From Bacteroidales bacterium (GTDB lineage Bacteria > Bacteroidota > Bacteroidia > Bacteroidales > F082), in assembly GCA_028277395.1 (NCBI GenBank), contig JANQGJ010000021.1:62001-126000 (forward strand): 64,000 nt of DNA. Reading direction: 5' to 3'. A model generated the notes under the pieces. It saw only the letters and a program-made list of their open reading frames with translations, did no database searches and was not told the origin of the DNA. Below, one piece after another: positions 28,310 to 37,627 of the stretch. Numbering within the stretch: the first letter of the stretch is position 1; each line of letters opens with the position of its first letter. The translations under genes and the position numbers were made by a program.

Positions 28310-28903
28310 ATATTAAAATTAATTAAATATGGATTTGGAAACACATTATGGTCCCTTGGGAATCATGATTACACAAATCCGGGTAGAATAAAAAAATACA
28401 CATTAAGACCACCATATTACACAATTTTCCAGGATGGAATTGCAATTATTGTTTTGGATACCCGGGACAGTTTATGTAATATTGTTGGCGACCAGAGAGA
28501 TTTTTTATTTGGAGTACTGAATACTATTCAAAAGTCAACCCATCTTATCATACTGCATCACAAATTAATCTGGATGTACGACAACAAATATTTGGAACCC
28601 CGTATTTCATCCATTTCAAATGACAGACCTGGTAATTGCTATTATTGTTTAAATGAAAATAACTTCAATACAGAAATCTATCCAAAACTGACAGACATTA
28701 AACAAAGGGGAACAGAGGTTATCTGTATTGGTAGTGATATTGGACTTCATGTTAATGAATTTGAATACCTTACTAACGAAGGGATACATTTTTTAGCATC
28801 AGGAATTAATGCCGGAAATGAAGACAACAAAGCATTGTTATTTAATCATGACATAACAAACAAAAGTTTAACATGGGAATTCCGATTGATTTCCAGTCTG
28901 TAG
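28310..28903 (+). pseudogene. Metallophosphoesterase, 5'-truncated remnant
   Basis: The frame is open from 28310 to 28903, but no ATG precedes the conserved part. It reads LWSLGNHDYTNPGRIKK, then IAIIVLDTRD, LIILHHKLIW and VICIGSDIG, the second half of a calcineurin-like phosphoesterase. The GNHD motif is present, and the final metal motif has GSDIG instead of GHxH. The N-terminal metal-binding motifs (DxH, GDxxD) are missing. A TTG at 28454 could start a shorter 149-residue product lacking GNHD. I read it as a dead gene. Confidence 0.65.
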
Positions 28904-29106
28904 CGCGCATATAATCTGATCAAAGGTAACCGTTTGTTAATCTGCCAGTTGAATGATCTCAAAAGCAATTGATGCTACGTTATAATAGTTACAACAAAGT
29001 GTTTCCGGAATTATGCAATTTGATTTTGATAGTTTAATATTATAACTGATGGTTGATTCCATTCAAATTGTTTTTCATGTTACTGCATAATGATATATTA
29101 ATTATC

Positions 29107-29114
29107 TATTTTTG
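29107..29114 (+). promoter_or_regulatory. -7 promoter element (TAnnTTTG) of the glf operon
   Basis: TATTTTTG followed by C is a perfect TAnnTTTGy, 28 bases upstream of the glf ATG at 29143. It sets the start: the frame's 30-codon upstream extension would include the promoter. Confidence 0.5.
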
Positions 29115-29142
29115 CCACTTCTTTTTATTTACAACTGGTTTT

Positions 29143-30267
29143 ATGATAAAAGATTACAAATATGTTATAATTGGTTCCGGTTTTTTCGGTAGTGTAATAG
29201 CCGAGAGAATTGCCAATGATATGAATGAGAAAGTTATTATTATTGACAAGAATAATCATATCGGAGGAAAGTGTTATTCAGAAATTGACAGCAAAACAGG
29301 CATTGAATACCATAAATACGGTACACATATCTTCCATACTTCAAATCAAAAGGTTTGGGATTATATTAACAGGTTTACTAAATTCAACGGGTATTATCAT
29401 CAGGTACTAACAACCTTTAATGAAAAGGTATATCAAATGCCCATAAACCTTGAAACGATTAATAGTTTCTTTGATATTAATTTAAAGCCATATGAGGTAG
29501 AGGAATTTATCAGAGAGAAACGAACAAATTTTAGCGAGCCTTCAAACTTCGAAGAAGCAGCGACAAACTCAATCGGTTATGAATTATATGACGCATTTAT
29601 AAAGGGTTACACACAGAAACAATGGCAAACAGATCCCAAAGAGTTGCCGGCTTCAATTATTAAGAGACTACCTGTACGCAGTAATTATCACGAAAGTTAT
29701 TTTTATGATATCAACCAGGGTATACCTTTAATGGGTTATACAGCAGTATTCAATAATATGCTTAATAATAAAAGAATTAAGGTTCTTTTATCTACAACAT
29801 ATAATGATATAAAAAACGAAATATCAGATGATGCTTTTGTTGTATATACAGGTGCTATTGATGAATTTTTCGATTATAAACTAGGCAGATTAGACTGGTT
29901 AAGTTTAAAATTTGAGAGTGAGTATAAGAATTTGGTTGATTATCAGGGAACATCTGTTATGAACTATGCCAATGTTGAAGTACCATATACCAGAATTCAT
30001 GAGTATAAGCATCTTCATCCTGAACGTGAGACTTATACAAGTGATATGACATTAATAACCCGTGAGTACTCTTTACACAACCCAAAAGATCCCATTTATC
30101 CGATTAGTAACAAGCGTAGCAAAGATATTTACAGTCTGTATGATGAGGAAGCGAAAAAAATGAAAAACTTCATTTTCGGAGGACGTTTGGGTGAATACAA
30201 GTACTATGACATGCATATTACTATTGAAAAAGCACTTGATACTTACGAAAAGATCATAAAAAAATGA
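29143..30267 (+). CDS. glf: UDP-galactopyranose mutase
   Basis: Glf interconverts UDP-galactopyranose and UDP-galactofuranose, supplying furanose sugar for surface polysaccharide. The 374-residue protein opens with the FAD-binding Rossmann motif IIGSGFFGSVIAERI. It shows the family blocks HIGGKCYSE, KYGTHIFHTS and GYTQKQW, and a C-terminal FAD block FGGRLGEYKYYDMH. The start is ATG 29143 (MIKDYKYVIIG). It overlaps the following glycosyltransferase by four bases, so the three genes form one operon. Confidence 0.95.
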   Translation: MIKDYKYVIIGSGFFGSVIAERIANDMNEKVIIIDKNNHIGGKCYSEIDSKTGIEYHKYGTHIFHTSNQKVWDYINRFTKFNGYYHQVLTTFNEKVYQMPINLETINSFFDINLKPYEVEEFIREKRTNFSEPSNFEEAATNSIGYELYDAFIKGYTQKQWQTDPKELPASIIKRLPVRSNYHESYFYDINQGIPLMGYTAVFNNMLNNKRIKVLLSTTYNDIKNEISDDAFVVYTGAIDEFFDYKLGRLDWLSLKFESEYKNLVDYQGTSVMNYANVEVPYTRIHEYKHLHPERETYTSDMTLITREYSLHNPKDPIYPISNKRSKDIYSLYDEEAKKMKNFIFGGRLGEYKYYDMHITIEKALDTYEKIIKK

Positions 30268-30956
30268 AAGAGCTTATTGTTGTAATACCTGTTTATAACG
30301 AACAAGACATAATAAGCAAGGTAATTGATAGCTGGCATGATTGTCTTGAATCACTTGCAATTGACTTTGAAATTCATCTCTATAATGACGGATCAAAAGA
30401 TAATACTTTATCTATACTGGAAGAATCATCAAAGAAATACTCAAAGGTTGTAATACATGATAAAAAGAACAGCGGACATGGTCCAACAATATTAAAAGGA
30501 TATATTGATAATTCCAATGCAGAATGGCTTTTTCAGATTGATTCTGACAACGAGATTTCTCCAATTTACTTTGCTGATCTCTGGAAAGAGCGAGATAATT
30601 TTGATTTTTTAGCGGGACAGAGAAATTATCAAAACCGACATTTAGCAAGACGAATTATTTCAAAAGTAGCTCAGGCTTCTGTTCAAATCTTTTTTGGTAA
30701 GGGATTAAGAGATGTTAACGTACCTTACAGGTTAATGAGAGTTTCCGGTTTTTCAGATCATTTTAAAAAAATTCCTGAAGATACATTCGCACCCAATGTT
30801 TTGGTTTCAGGTATTGCTATCAGACATGGATTAAGAATAATGACAATCCCCGTTGATTTTATATCAAGGCAAACCGGAGAGGTATCCATTAAAAAATTCA
30901 AATTACTTAAATCCGTATTAAGATCATTTTATCAAACTGCAAGGTTTGCGTTATGA
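30264..30956 (+). CDS. Family 2 glycosyltransferase
   Basis: This 230-residue GT-A enzyme of the dolichyl-phosphate-mannose-synthase type has the opening VVIPVYNEQDIISKVI, the nucleotide-binding NDGSKDNT and the metal/sugar site QIDSDNE. There is no C-terminal membrane domain. Such enzymes often make polyprenyl-phosphate sugars used by GT-C transferases, and the next gene encodes one. Overlaps of four bases on both sides (ATGA) indicate translational coupling. The sugar is unknown. Confidence 0.85.
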   Translation: MKELIVVIPVYNEQDIISKVIDSWHDCLESLAIDFEIHLYNDGSKDNTLSILEESSKKYSKVVIHDKKNSGHGPTILKGYIDNSNAEWLFQIDSDNEISPIYFADLWKERDNFDFLAGQRNYQNRHLARRIISKVAQASVQIFFGKGLRDVNVPYRLMRVSGFSDHFKKIPEDTFAPNVLVSGIAIRHGLRIMTIPVDFISRQTGEVSIKKFKLLKSVLRSFYQTARFAL

Positions 30957-32446
30957 TAAATACATCCAATATTTACAATAAAAATAATTGGCAATTATTG
31001 CTGTTATTGATAGTAGTTATACTTTGGGCTATAAGCTTTTATAACAGATTACCAAATGAAGATGAAGCAGTAATTGCCGGACATAGCTACTTCTTTAATG
31101 AATTGGGCTATGTTAAATCTGATTTATACGGAGGTTATGGATACGATTGGGAAAACCGGCAGTTTTTTTATCATAAGCTTTTTGTTTTAACAGGATCATT
31201 GTTTTCAAACTTATTTGGTTTTAACATTTACGTTTTTAAATCTATATCTGCTTTTTTTTCCTTGTTTCTTTTTCTGTTTCTTTTCTTATATATTAAAGAT
31301 TTTTACCCATCATTTTCTACCAAAAAACTTTTCTTTTTATCTGTTGCACTGTTACTTTGGAACAGTATTTTCTTTGATCTGAGCTTTATGTATCGACCGG
31401 AAGTAATGGTATCTACCCTGGGTTTTATCAGCTACTATTTCTTGAAGAAAGGATTAAAAGAACGGTACTTTTTATTCATGATCTTATCAGGTAGTTTTGC
31501 CGGATTATCGGTTTTCGCACATTTAAACGGGATAATATTTTGTGTTGCAGGAGCAGTGTTTTTGGTGCTTAAAAGACAATTCCATTATTCCTTCCTTTTC
31601 AGCATATTTGCAATTGCCTTTGGTTTCTTATATTTTTTTGATATTAGCACAATAGATGAGTTTAACAGGTTGACAGAACAATTATCAACTGACCCTAATG
31701 TTGTTGATGCAGAAGGTCCTTTCATATTATTGATTAAAGAACAAATGCGCTTTTTCCATAGTCCAAAGGAGGCAAGTTTTAGTGTATTATTTCTTCTTTC
31801 GGTTATTCTGTTTTATAAGAAGCTTAAAAAATTCAATTCGGACATACTGTTATATTTAGTCATTCTTATAGTAACACTGGGAATGCTAGCGCATGGAAAA
31901 ACAACCAAGTATGCCACTAATTACTACCCTTTCATGGTACTGGTAGTTTCAACAACACTTATGAGTGTCAGTTTGTATAGCGGGCTGTTAAGAAAAGTAA
32001 TTGTTTCATTCACGATATTGTTTTTTGTTGTTCAGGGCATTTATAATCTAAAACTTTTTAATGAGAGAATCAACCTTAAACCGCGGGTAGAATACTTATC
32101 CGGCTTACTTCCCGAAAATAATGTAAAAATCTCAGCCCCGTCAGTGTTTGCCTTTAATCAAATATACAATTACACTATACGTGGAGAAATTGCTTTTGAC
32201 CATCACTATTCTGCATTTTACCCGAATGAAAGCAGAACAACCGGAAAGTATTTCCGGTTTGCATATGAAAATGGCGACAAGTACATTCTAATCGACAGGA
32301 TGCTTAACACAAGAGATTTTGCATTGAATCCGAAATTAGATACCGTAGCAATAGAGCAGGAAATATATAATTATCGTTTGATTGAAAAAAAAGAAGATGT
32401 ATTCGTTTTTCAAAGAGTGGAAGAATCATCTGTTGTAACTCCATAG
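30953..32446 (+). CDS. GT-C membrane glycosyltransferase (PMT/ArnT type)
   Basis: The 497-residue polytopic protein has about ten to twelve membrane helices. The first external loop carries acidic residues (PNEDEAVIAG), the usual catalytic region of GT-C enzymes that use lipid-linked sugars. The C-terminal 110 residues are soluble. It is third in the glf operon and probably transfers a sugar supplied by the upstream GT2 as a lipid phosphate. Donor and acceptor are unknown. Confidence 0.75.
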   Translation: MINTSNIYNKNNWQLLLLLIVVILWAISFYNRLPNEDEAVIAGHSYFFNELGYVKSDLYGGYGYDWENRQFFYHKLFVLTGSLFSNLFGFNIYVFKSISAFFSLFLFLFLFLYIKDFYPSFSTKKLFFLSVALLLWNSIFFDLSFMYRPEVMVSTLGFISYYFLKKGLKERYFLFMILSGSFAGLSVFAHLNGIIFCVAGAVFLVLKRQFHYSFLFSIFAIAFGFLYFFDISTIDEFNRLTEQLSTDPNVVDAEGPFILLIKEQMRFFHSPKEASFSVLFLLSVILFYKKLKKFNSDILLYLVILIVTLGMLAHGKTTKYATNYYPFMVLVVSTTLMSVSLYSGLLRKVIVSFTILFFVVQGIYNLKLFNERINLKPRVEYLSGLLPENNVKISAPSVFAFNQIYNYTIRGEIAFDHHYSAFYPNESRTTGKYFRFAYENGDKYILIDRMLNTRDFALNPKLDTVAIEQEIYNYRLIEKKEDVFVFQRVEESSVVTP

Positions 32447-32684
32447 CTCTTACTTGTATTCATAAAATATCATCAGGACATTGTTATTTAATACCAGTTA
32501 AATATTATTAAAACTGACAAATCAACCCAAATAGTCAATAGTTTAGCCGGGAATCATATAGATAAACACTGTACAATAACTAAATCTAATTGATGAAATG
32601 GCAGAAAATAACGCCACTCTGTGAAGCACAACTCATTTATTCGGTTCAATTGTTAAAAGTACTACACACAGTACGCTAATGTAG

Positions 32685-32933
32685 GGAGGAAAAGCTGCAT
32701 TATCAGAGATGCTCTTATACTATGAAGCTGGTTTTCCAATGGAAGATATCCTGCAAATAGCAACCATTAACGGAGCTAATGTAATTGATCAGGGAAATAA
32801 CTTAGGATCAATAGAAAAGGGAAGACCTGCAGATATAGTTATCTTTGAAAAAGACCCGTTTGAAAACTACAAAAACCTGTTATCAATCAAAGCAGTAATA
32901 AAAAGTGGCAGAATATATAAATCATGTCGTTGA
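32685..32933 (+). pseudogene. Amidohydrolase, C-terminal remnant
   Basis: From the TAG at 32682 onward the frame reads GGKAALSEMLLYYEAG, ATINGANVI and GSIEKGRPADIVIFEKDP. This is the last about 80 residues of an amidohydrolase (imidazolonepropionase-like family), where the chain returns to the small beta domain. The catalytic barrel is absent and nothing upstream restores it. A 74-residue frame could begin at ATG 32709, but it would have no active site. I read it as a decayed gene. Confidence 0.65.
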
Positions 32934-33154
32934 TAATGTATATTTTGCCTGTTTAGAATAGGGACAATGATGTACTGTGATTGATATCAATTAGTTTATT
33001 AAAATGGTACAAAAAATTTGAATTTCCTTTGATCCTTAATCTAATCCTGCTTTGTGTAAAATTGAGATAAGAACTATCAACCGGTAAAATCAGGTAATAC
33101 ACAATATTCACGAATTATTACTAATTTTATACCTTAAAAACTAAAATTCGAAAA

Positions 33155-33391
33155 ATGTTACTGGACGCAATCTTAAAGGCAATTAAAGACATTGAATCAA
33201 TTGACAAACCTTCCAAAGATACTGAGCGTATTTTGGAAAATCTAAAGGATGCTGTTAATGTGCGTATGAAAGAAACACTACTTGATTTTATTAGTGTTGG
33301 TGAAAAAATGGGATACGATCAGATTAAAAAACAATTAAATGACCTGTTGGGATTTATTGAAACTGTTGAAACAAAAGTAACAAAGAAATAG
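33155..33391 (+). CDS. Small helical protein, unknown function
   Basis: The 78-residue product has no signal peptide and no membrane segment. It is rich in Lys, Glu and Leu and predicted by eye to be two or three amphipathic helices (ILENLKDAVNVRMKETLLDF, then KQLNDLLGFIETVETKV). I do not recognise the family. It lies 23 bases before a second small gene for a membrane peptide, so the two may act together. There is no clear promoter box. Confidence 0.55.
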   Translation: MLLDAILKAIKDIESIDKPSKDTERILENLKDAVNVRMKETLLDFISVGEKMGYDQIKKQLNDLLGFIETVETKVTKK

Positions 33392-33414
33392 ATTAACTAA
33401 TTAATAAAATAGAA

Positions 33415-33543
33415 ATGGAAAATGCTCTGTTGGCAACCGAATTATTGTACAATATACTGGGCGGATTAGGTTTGTTCTTTGCCGGTATCGGTGTTCTGTG
33501 GTTTGCATCAATCTACAGGAATAAAAATGAAAATCCGGAATAA
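33415..33543 (+). CDS. Small single-span membrane protein (42 residues)
   Basis: ATG 33415 opens a 42-codon frame ending at TAA 33541. The sequence has an N-terminal ENALLATELLYN stretch, a Gly/Leu/Phe-rich membrane helix (ILGGLGLFFAGIGVLWFAS) and a polar, charged tail YRNKNENPE. An A-rich leader (AATAAAATAGAA) precedes the ATG as in other genes here. It follows the 78-residue gene by 23 bases. Function is unknown; the size and shape fit a regulatory or complex-stabilising membrane peptide. Confidence 0.5.
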   Translation: MENALLATELLYNILGGLGLFFAGIGVLWFASIYRNKNENPE

Positions 33544-33893
33544 AGAACATATAATGTAGTCAGGTTTCTGTTACCGGGATTTGTTTCTTATCATGTTGAA
33601 GAAGTGCTTTATGAATTAGTGATACATTCATCAACAATAATAGGCCTTAACTTTTTTGAACTTCATAGTGATATCTGCTTATCACTTTAGAATGCAATTA
33701 GGTACTACTTTCAATGGGGTACCGAAATAATTCAAATGTTCCGGCTCTTCTGTTCAGAAGTTAAATCAAAACAACTCTAAAATCAAGATTATCGTATTTT
33801 AAGTGCTTTTGATTCAGCCATTAAAATCAAATATTAACACAAACATAAAACTGAATTCTACAATTGGAATATCAGGTTTTATAGTTTTACAAC
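33544..33893. other. Gene-free interval
   Basis: This interval contains no frame, tRNA or hairpin that I can support. It separates the two small genes from the ArnT-like gene. Confidence 0.4.
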
Positions 33894-35537
33894 ATGACAA
33901 AAAACAAAGCACTCATTTTTTTAGCGATAATACTGGTAATTTATCTGGCCGGGGCCTTCAAAATAGATTTAATGGATCTGGATACAACCCAGTATATGAC
34001 CATTGCCGGTAATATGCATAATTCAGGTGATTATTTAACTGTTAAGTGGCGTGACGATTTTAATTATCTCGACAAACCACCACTTCTTTTCTGGCTATCA
34101 TCATTTTTCTTTTCATTTTTAGGAGTTACTCCTTTTGCTTACAGGTTGCCTTCAATACTGGTAAATCTGCTGGGGATATTTTCAACTTATAAATTGGGTA
34201 AACGTCTTTATACTGAAAAAACCGGTTTGCTTTCAGCAATAATTTATTCCAGTAGTTTAGGTATTTTTATAATAAATCATGATGTAAGAACAGATACACT
34301 GTTAACCGGATTCACCATTTTCTCCATATGGCAACTTTATAATTATCTTCAGGATAAAAAAAACATAAATTTTATCCTTGGCTTCATTGGTATAGGGTTA
34401 GCAATTTTAACAAAAGGACCTATAGGGATCATCGTGCCAATCCTTACCCTGGGACCACATTTAATCTATCACCAAAGATGGAAAGATATATTCAATCCAG
34501 CCTGGTTGATAGGTGTTTTAATAATTTTTGTGGTATTGATCCCAATGATAATCAGTGTAACTACTCAACATGGGATGGAAGGAATCAGGTTTCATTTCTG
34601 GTCGCAAAGTTTTGGCAGAATAACAGGTGAAAGTAATTGGAAAGATACCACAGGTTTACTCTATTTCTTACATACTTTCCTGTGGTCGTTTATCCCCTGG
34701 TCGATTTTTGCATTAGCCGCCTATTACGACAAGCTAAAATCAACTATCAGGTTATACAAAGCAAGTGATAAAGAAGAGGTTTTTACTTTATCCGGGTTTA
34801 CACTTGTAATGATTCTTATGTCACTTGCAAGCTATAAACTACCTCATTATATTTATGTTGTTTTTCCTCTGATTTCAATTATCACCGGAAGATATCTTGT
34901 AAATGTCATTAAACCAATAAAAAGAGAAGGGCTTAACAAAATTATTTACTTCTCACAGTTTGGTTTCAACATACTGCTTTGGATCATTGCATTCACCTCT
35001 TTCATTATATTCAAAGTTTCAGACTTCTATATTTATCTCATCATATTTGCTGTATTTGGCGGATTTATTTTCTCCTGTTTTTACAATAAGGCCGGAAACT
35101 CCAGAATTATTAACTCCACAGTAATAACTATGATCGGTGTTGCACTTGTCATGAATATTCACTTTTACCCTGAATTAAGCAAATATCAGGCTCGTGTTTT
35201 TGCCGGCAGATATATAAGTGATAAAAATATCGAAAAGGACAAAATACTGATCTTTCCACTAGATGTACATAAACCGACTATTGATGTATATTCCGGTATG
35301 GAGATCCCAAGATCAAACCACTTTTCATCTGTCGATTCTCTGTTAGCAATCAAAAAACAATTGTACATCTTTACTAATAATGAAGGACTTGGATTGTTGA
35401 ATGATAAACAATACGAGCTACATATTGAAAAAACTTACAAGGATTACCAGATTAGCATGTTAGGAATAGCATTCCTTAATCCGGTTACCCGTGAAAATAC
35501 TTTATCAAATTTGTATTTACTGAAGGTAAATAGGTAG
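33894..35537 (+). CDS. ArnT-like GT-C glycosyltransferase
   Basis: This 547-residue family 39 membrane transferase is related to ArnT/PMT enzymes that move a sugar from a polyprenyl phosphate to lipid A or another envelope target. The first periplasmic loop contains LMDLDTTQY, and YLDKPPLLFWL is the signature seen in ArnT-like proteins. About twelve helices follow, then a C-terminal soluble domain. It stands alone, without the arn operon, so the added sugar cannot be named. Confidence 0.8.
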   Translation: MTKNKALIFLAIILVIYLAGAFKIDLMDLDTTQYMTIAGNMHNSGDYLTVKWRDDFNYLDKPPLLFWLSSFFFSFLGVTPFAYRLPSILVNLLGIFSTYKLGKRLYTEKTGLLSAIIYSSSLGIFIINHDVRTDTLLTGFTIFSIWQLYNYLQDKKNINFILGFIGIGLAILTKGPIGIIVPILTLGPHLIYHQRWKDIFNPAWLIGVLIIFVVLIPMIISVTTQHGMEGIRFHFWSQSFGRITGESNWKDTTGLLYFLHTFLWSFIPWSIFALAAYYDKLKSTIRLYKASDKEEVFTLSGFTLVMILMSLASYKLPHYIYVVFPLISIITGRYLVNVIKPIKREGLNKIIYFSQFGFNILLWIIAFTSFIIFKVSDFYIYLIIFAVFGGFIFSCFYNKAGNSRIINSTVITMIGVALVMNIHFYPELSKYQARVFAGRYISDKNIEKDKILIFPLDVHKPTIDVYSGMEIPRSNHFSSVDSLLAIKKQLYIFTNNEGLGLLNDKQYELHIEKTYKDYQISMLGIAFLNPVTRENTLSNLYLLKVNR

Positions 35538-35630
35538 CTTTTCAAAGAATTGAACCGAATGCAGAAAAGGGATAATACCGTATAAAAAAGTAATTTAACA
35601 ATTAATCTATTCAGCTATTTTAAACCTGAT

Positions 35631-36282
35631 CTAACTTTCTTTAATCGCTTCAATATGCCTGTTGATTTCTTTTGCGAGATCAATTTCTTCTTTGTCAATC
35701 TTATTGATGAGAATATTATAGTTGCATCTCAACAATATATGCTGAGCATCTGTTTTCTTCGTAATTAAACTAATATGAGCATACTTATTTGTACTTGTAA
35801 TAGTATCTTTCATTGATATAATATTCGTAAATATTTGCATTACCAAAAAAACCTTCATTATTCAATACTCTTTTCTTTTTTACTTTCGGTATTACTTCCC
35901 GTTCTGTTGTTGAATTGTGCTGTCTAATAAGACTTGCACTAAATTCTTTAATATTGATGTTTTGATACTCCCAATCAATATTTCTGATAGTCGGGGCATG
36001 ATAAATGTACAATTCATCAAACTTTCGGGGCAAAGTTACCGGTTGGACTTTTTCAATTCCACTTGTCGAATTTATTATGATAGTAAGATTGTTTGAAACT
36101 TCAGCATGCATGTAATTTAACTTTTTCCCAATAATGGACACTTCCATGTCTTCGCTGAGTATTATCAAATCTTCATGTTGACACGAAATCCTGAATAAGC
36201 TGTCAGAAACCTGTGACATCATTTCAATTTTGACAAATACTAATAATATCATTAGTGCTGTCAGGCGTACTTTTCCAGACAT
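35631..36282 (-). pseudogene. Secreted protein broken by a frameshift
   Basis: The first frame (36282-35785) encodes 165 residues with a signal peptide (about residues 1-22) and ends INERYYYKYK. A second frame (to 35631) continues without a gap as KYAHISLITKKTDAQHILL and ends ANKEINRH-like helical residues. Joined, they give one protein of about 215 residues. Near 35785 the bases AAATAAGTATGCT look like AAATATGCT with four bases inserted, which would cause the shift. I do not recognise the family. Sequencing error is possible. Confidence 0.5.
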
Positions 36283-36523
36283 AATTTTGAGTTTTAGGAA
36301 TTAATTAATTTAATGAATCTTTTTTTACTCAGTTTCTGTTTCAAATATAACAATATTTCGCACTTAAGATCATCAAATAAACTACTTCAGTAAACCCGGT
36401 ATCAGCATATTATATCAATTATCTGATTCATTTTACCATAGTACTCTACTCCTGATTTAGACACTTCAAACGCTGATTTAAGCAGTTCACGAATTTTCCC
36501 TGAGGATGTGCCATACCGGCTGA

Positions 36524-36531
36524 TATTTTTG
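36524..36531 (+). promoter_or_regulatory. -7 promoter element (TAnnTTTG) of the RND efflux operon
   Basis: TATTTTTG followed by C matches TAnnTTTGy, 22 bases upstream of the adaptor ATG at 36554. Confidence 0.5.
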
Positions 36532-36553
36532 CGCTGTAAAAAATAGTTTAATC

Positions 36554-37627
36554 ATGATTTCAGGTAAGATAACAAAGTTACTGGTATTATTAGTTATTGT
36601 TACTGCTGCAGCTTGCAGTAATAAACAGACAGATCAGCAGTATGAAAGTATTAAGTATGTGAAAACTGAAAAAATTACCTCTGTAAGTAAAGGTGACAAG
36701 CTCGTTTTTAATGGAACCATCAAAGAACGGAACCTCACTACATTATCTTTCAGGGTAGGTGGTCCTCTGACAAATCTGACTGTTAAGCCGGGCGACTTTG
36801 TTGAGAAAGGTCAGGTAATTGCATCAATTGATAAAAGAGATTATAGGTTACAAGTTGAATCAACACGCACTCAATATGCTCAGTTAAAGGGCGAATACGG
36901 AAGATATAAAGAATTATTTAATGATGATAAAATACCTGCAAACTCATTCGAAAAAATCGAATCTGGCTATTTAATGGCCAAAACTGCTTTTGAGAATGCA
37001 GAAAATCAACTACTTGACACGGATCTGATTTCACCATTCAATGGATATATTCATGAGAAGATGGTTGAAAACTTCCAAACAGTTAGTCCGGGAATGCCAA
37101 TAGTTTCATTAATTGATATTTCCAAACTTGAAGTAGAGATATCAATTCCGGAAAACCAGCTGTTACAGATAAAGAATAGTACAAATAATTATTTAACAGT
37201 TAAAAATGCAGGAGTTTCCGATCATCCATTGAATATAGTCAGTATTAGTGAAAAAACAGGAAAAGACGGAATGTTCCGTATGAAGCTGGATTTCGACAAC
37301 GATCAATCCTTAAATATTTCCCCGGGTATGTCGGCTGAAGTAACAATGATTTGTAACAATAGTAAAACAGGGATAAGCATTCCTTCCTCAGCAGTTTTCA
37401 GAGACAAAAACAATAACTGTGTCTGGATTTACAACAACAGTACCAAAACTCTGGCTAAAAGAAACATAACATTGGGTAACTTCACAAATCACGGAAAAAT
37501 TGAAGTTGTATCAGGATTAAGATCCAACGAAATAATTATAACAGCCGGTGTTAACAACCTGTTTGAGGGACAAACTGTTAAGCCGATAGAAAAACCGTCA
37601 TATTCAAATGTAGGAGGATTGCTATAA
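36554..37627 (+). CDS. RND efflux periplasmic adaptor (MFP) lipoprotein
   Basis: The adaptor links the inner-membrane RND pump to the outer-membrane channel. The 357-residue protein has a lipoprotein leader (TAAACSNK). It shows the barrel-sandwich half FRVGGPLTNLTVKPGDFVEKG, a helical hairpin around residues 95-145, the returning half LISPFNGYIHEKMVENF and a C-terminal membrane-proximal domain. Its TAA overlaps the ATG of the pump gene by one base. Confidence 0.92.
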   Translation: MISGKITKLLVLLVIVTAAACSNKQTDQQYESIKYVKTEKITSVSKGDKLVFNGTIKERNLTTLSFRVGGPLTNLTVKPGDFVEKGQVIASIDKRDYRLQVESTRTQYAQLKGEYGRYKELFNDDKIPANSFEKIESGYLMAKTAFENAENQLLDTDLISPFNGYIHEKMVENFQTVSPGMPIVSLIDISKLEVEISIPENQLLQIKNSTNNYLTVKNAGVSDHPLNIVSISEKTGKDGMFRMKLDFDNDQSLNISPGMSAEVTMICNNSKTGISIPSSAVFRDKNNNCVWIYNNSTKTLAKRNITLGNFTNHGKIEVVSGLRSNEIIITAGVNNLFEGQTVKPIEKPSYSNVGGLL

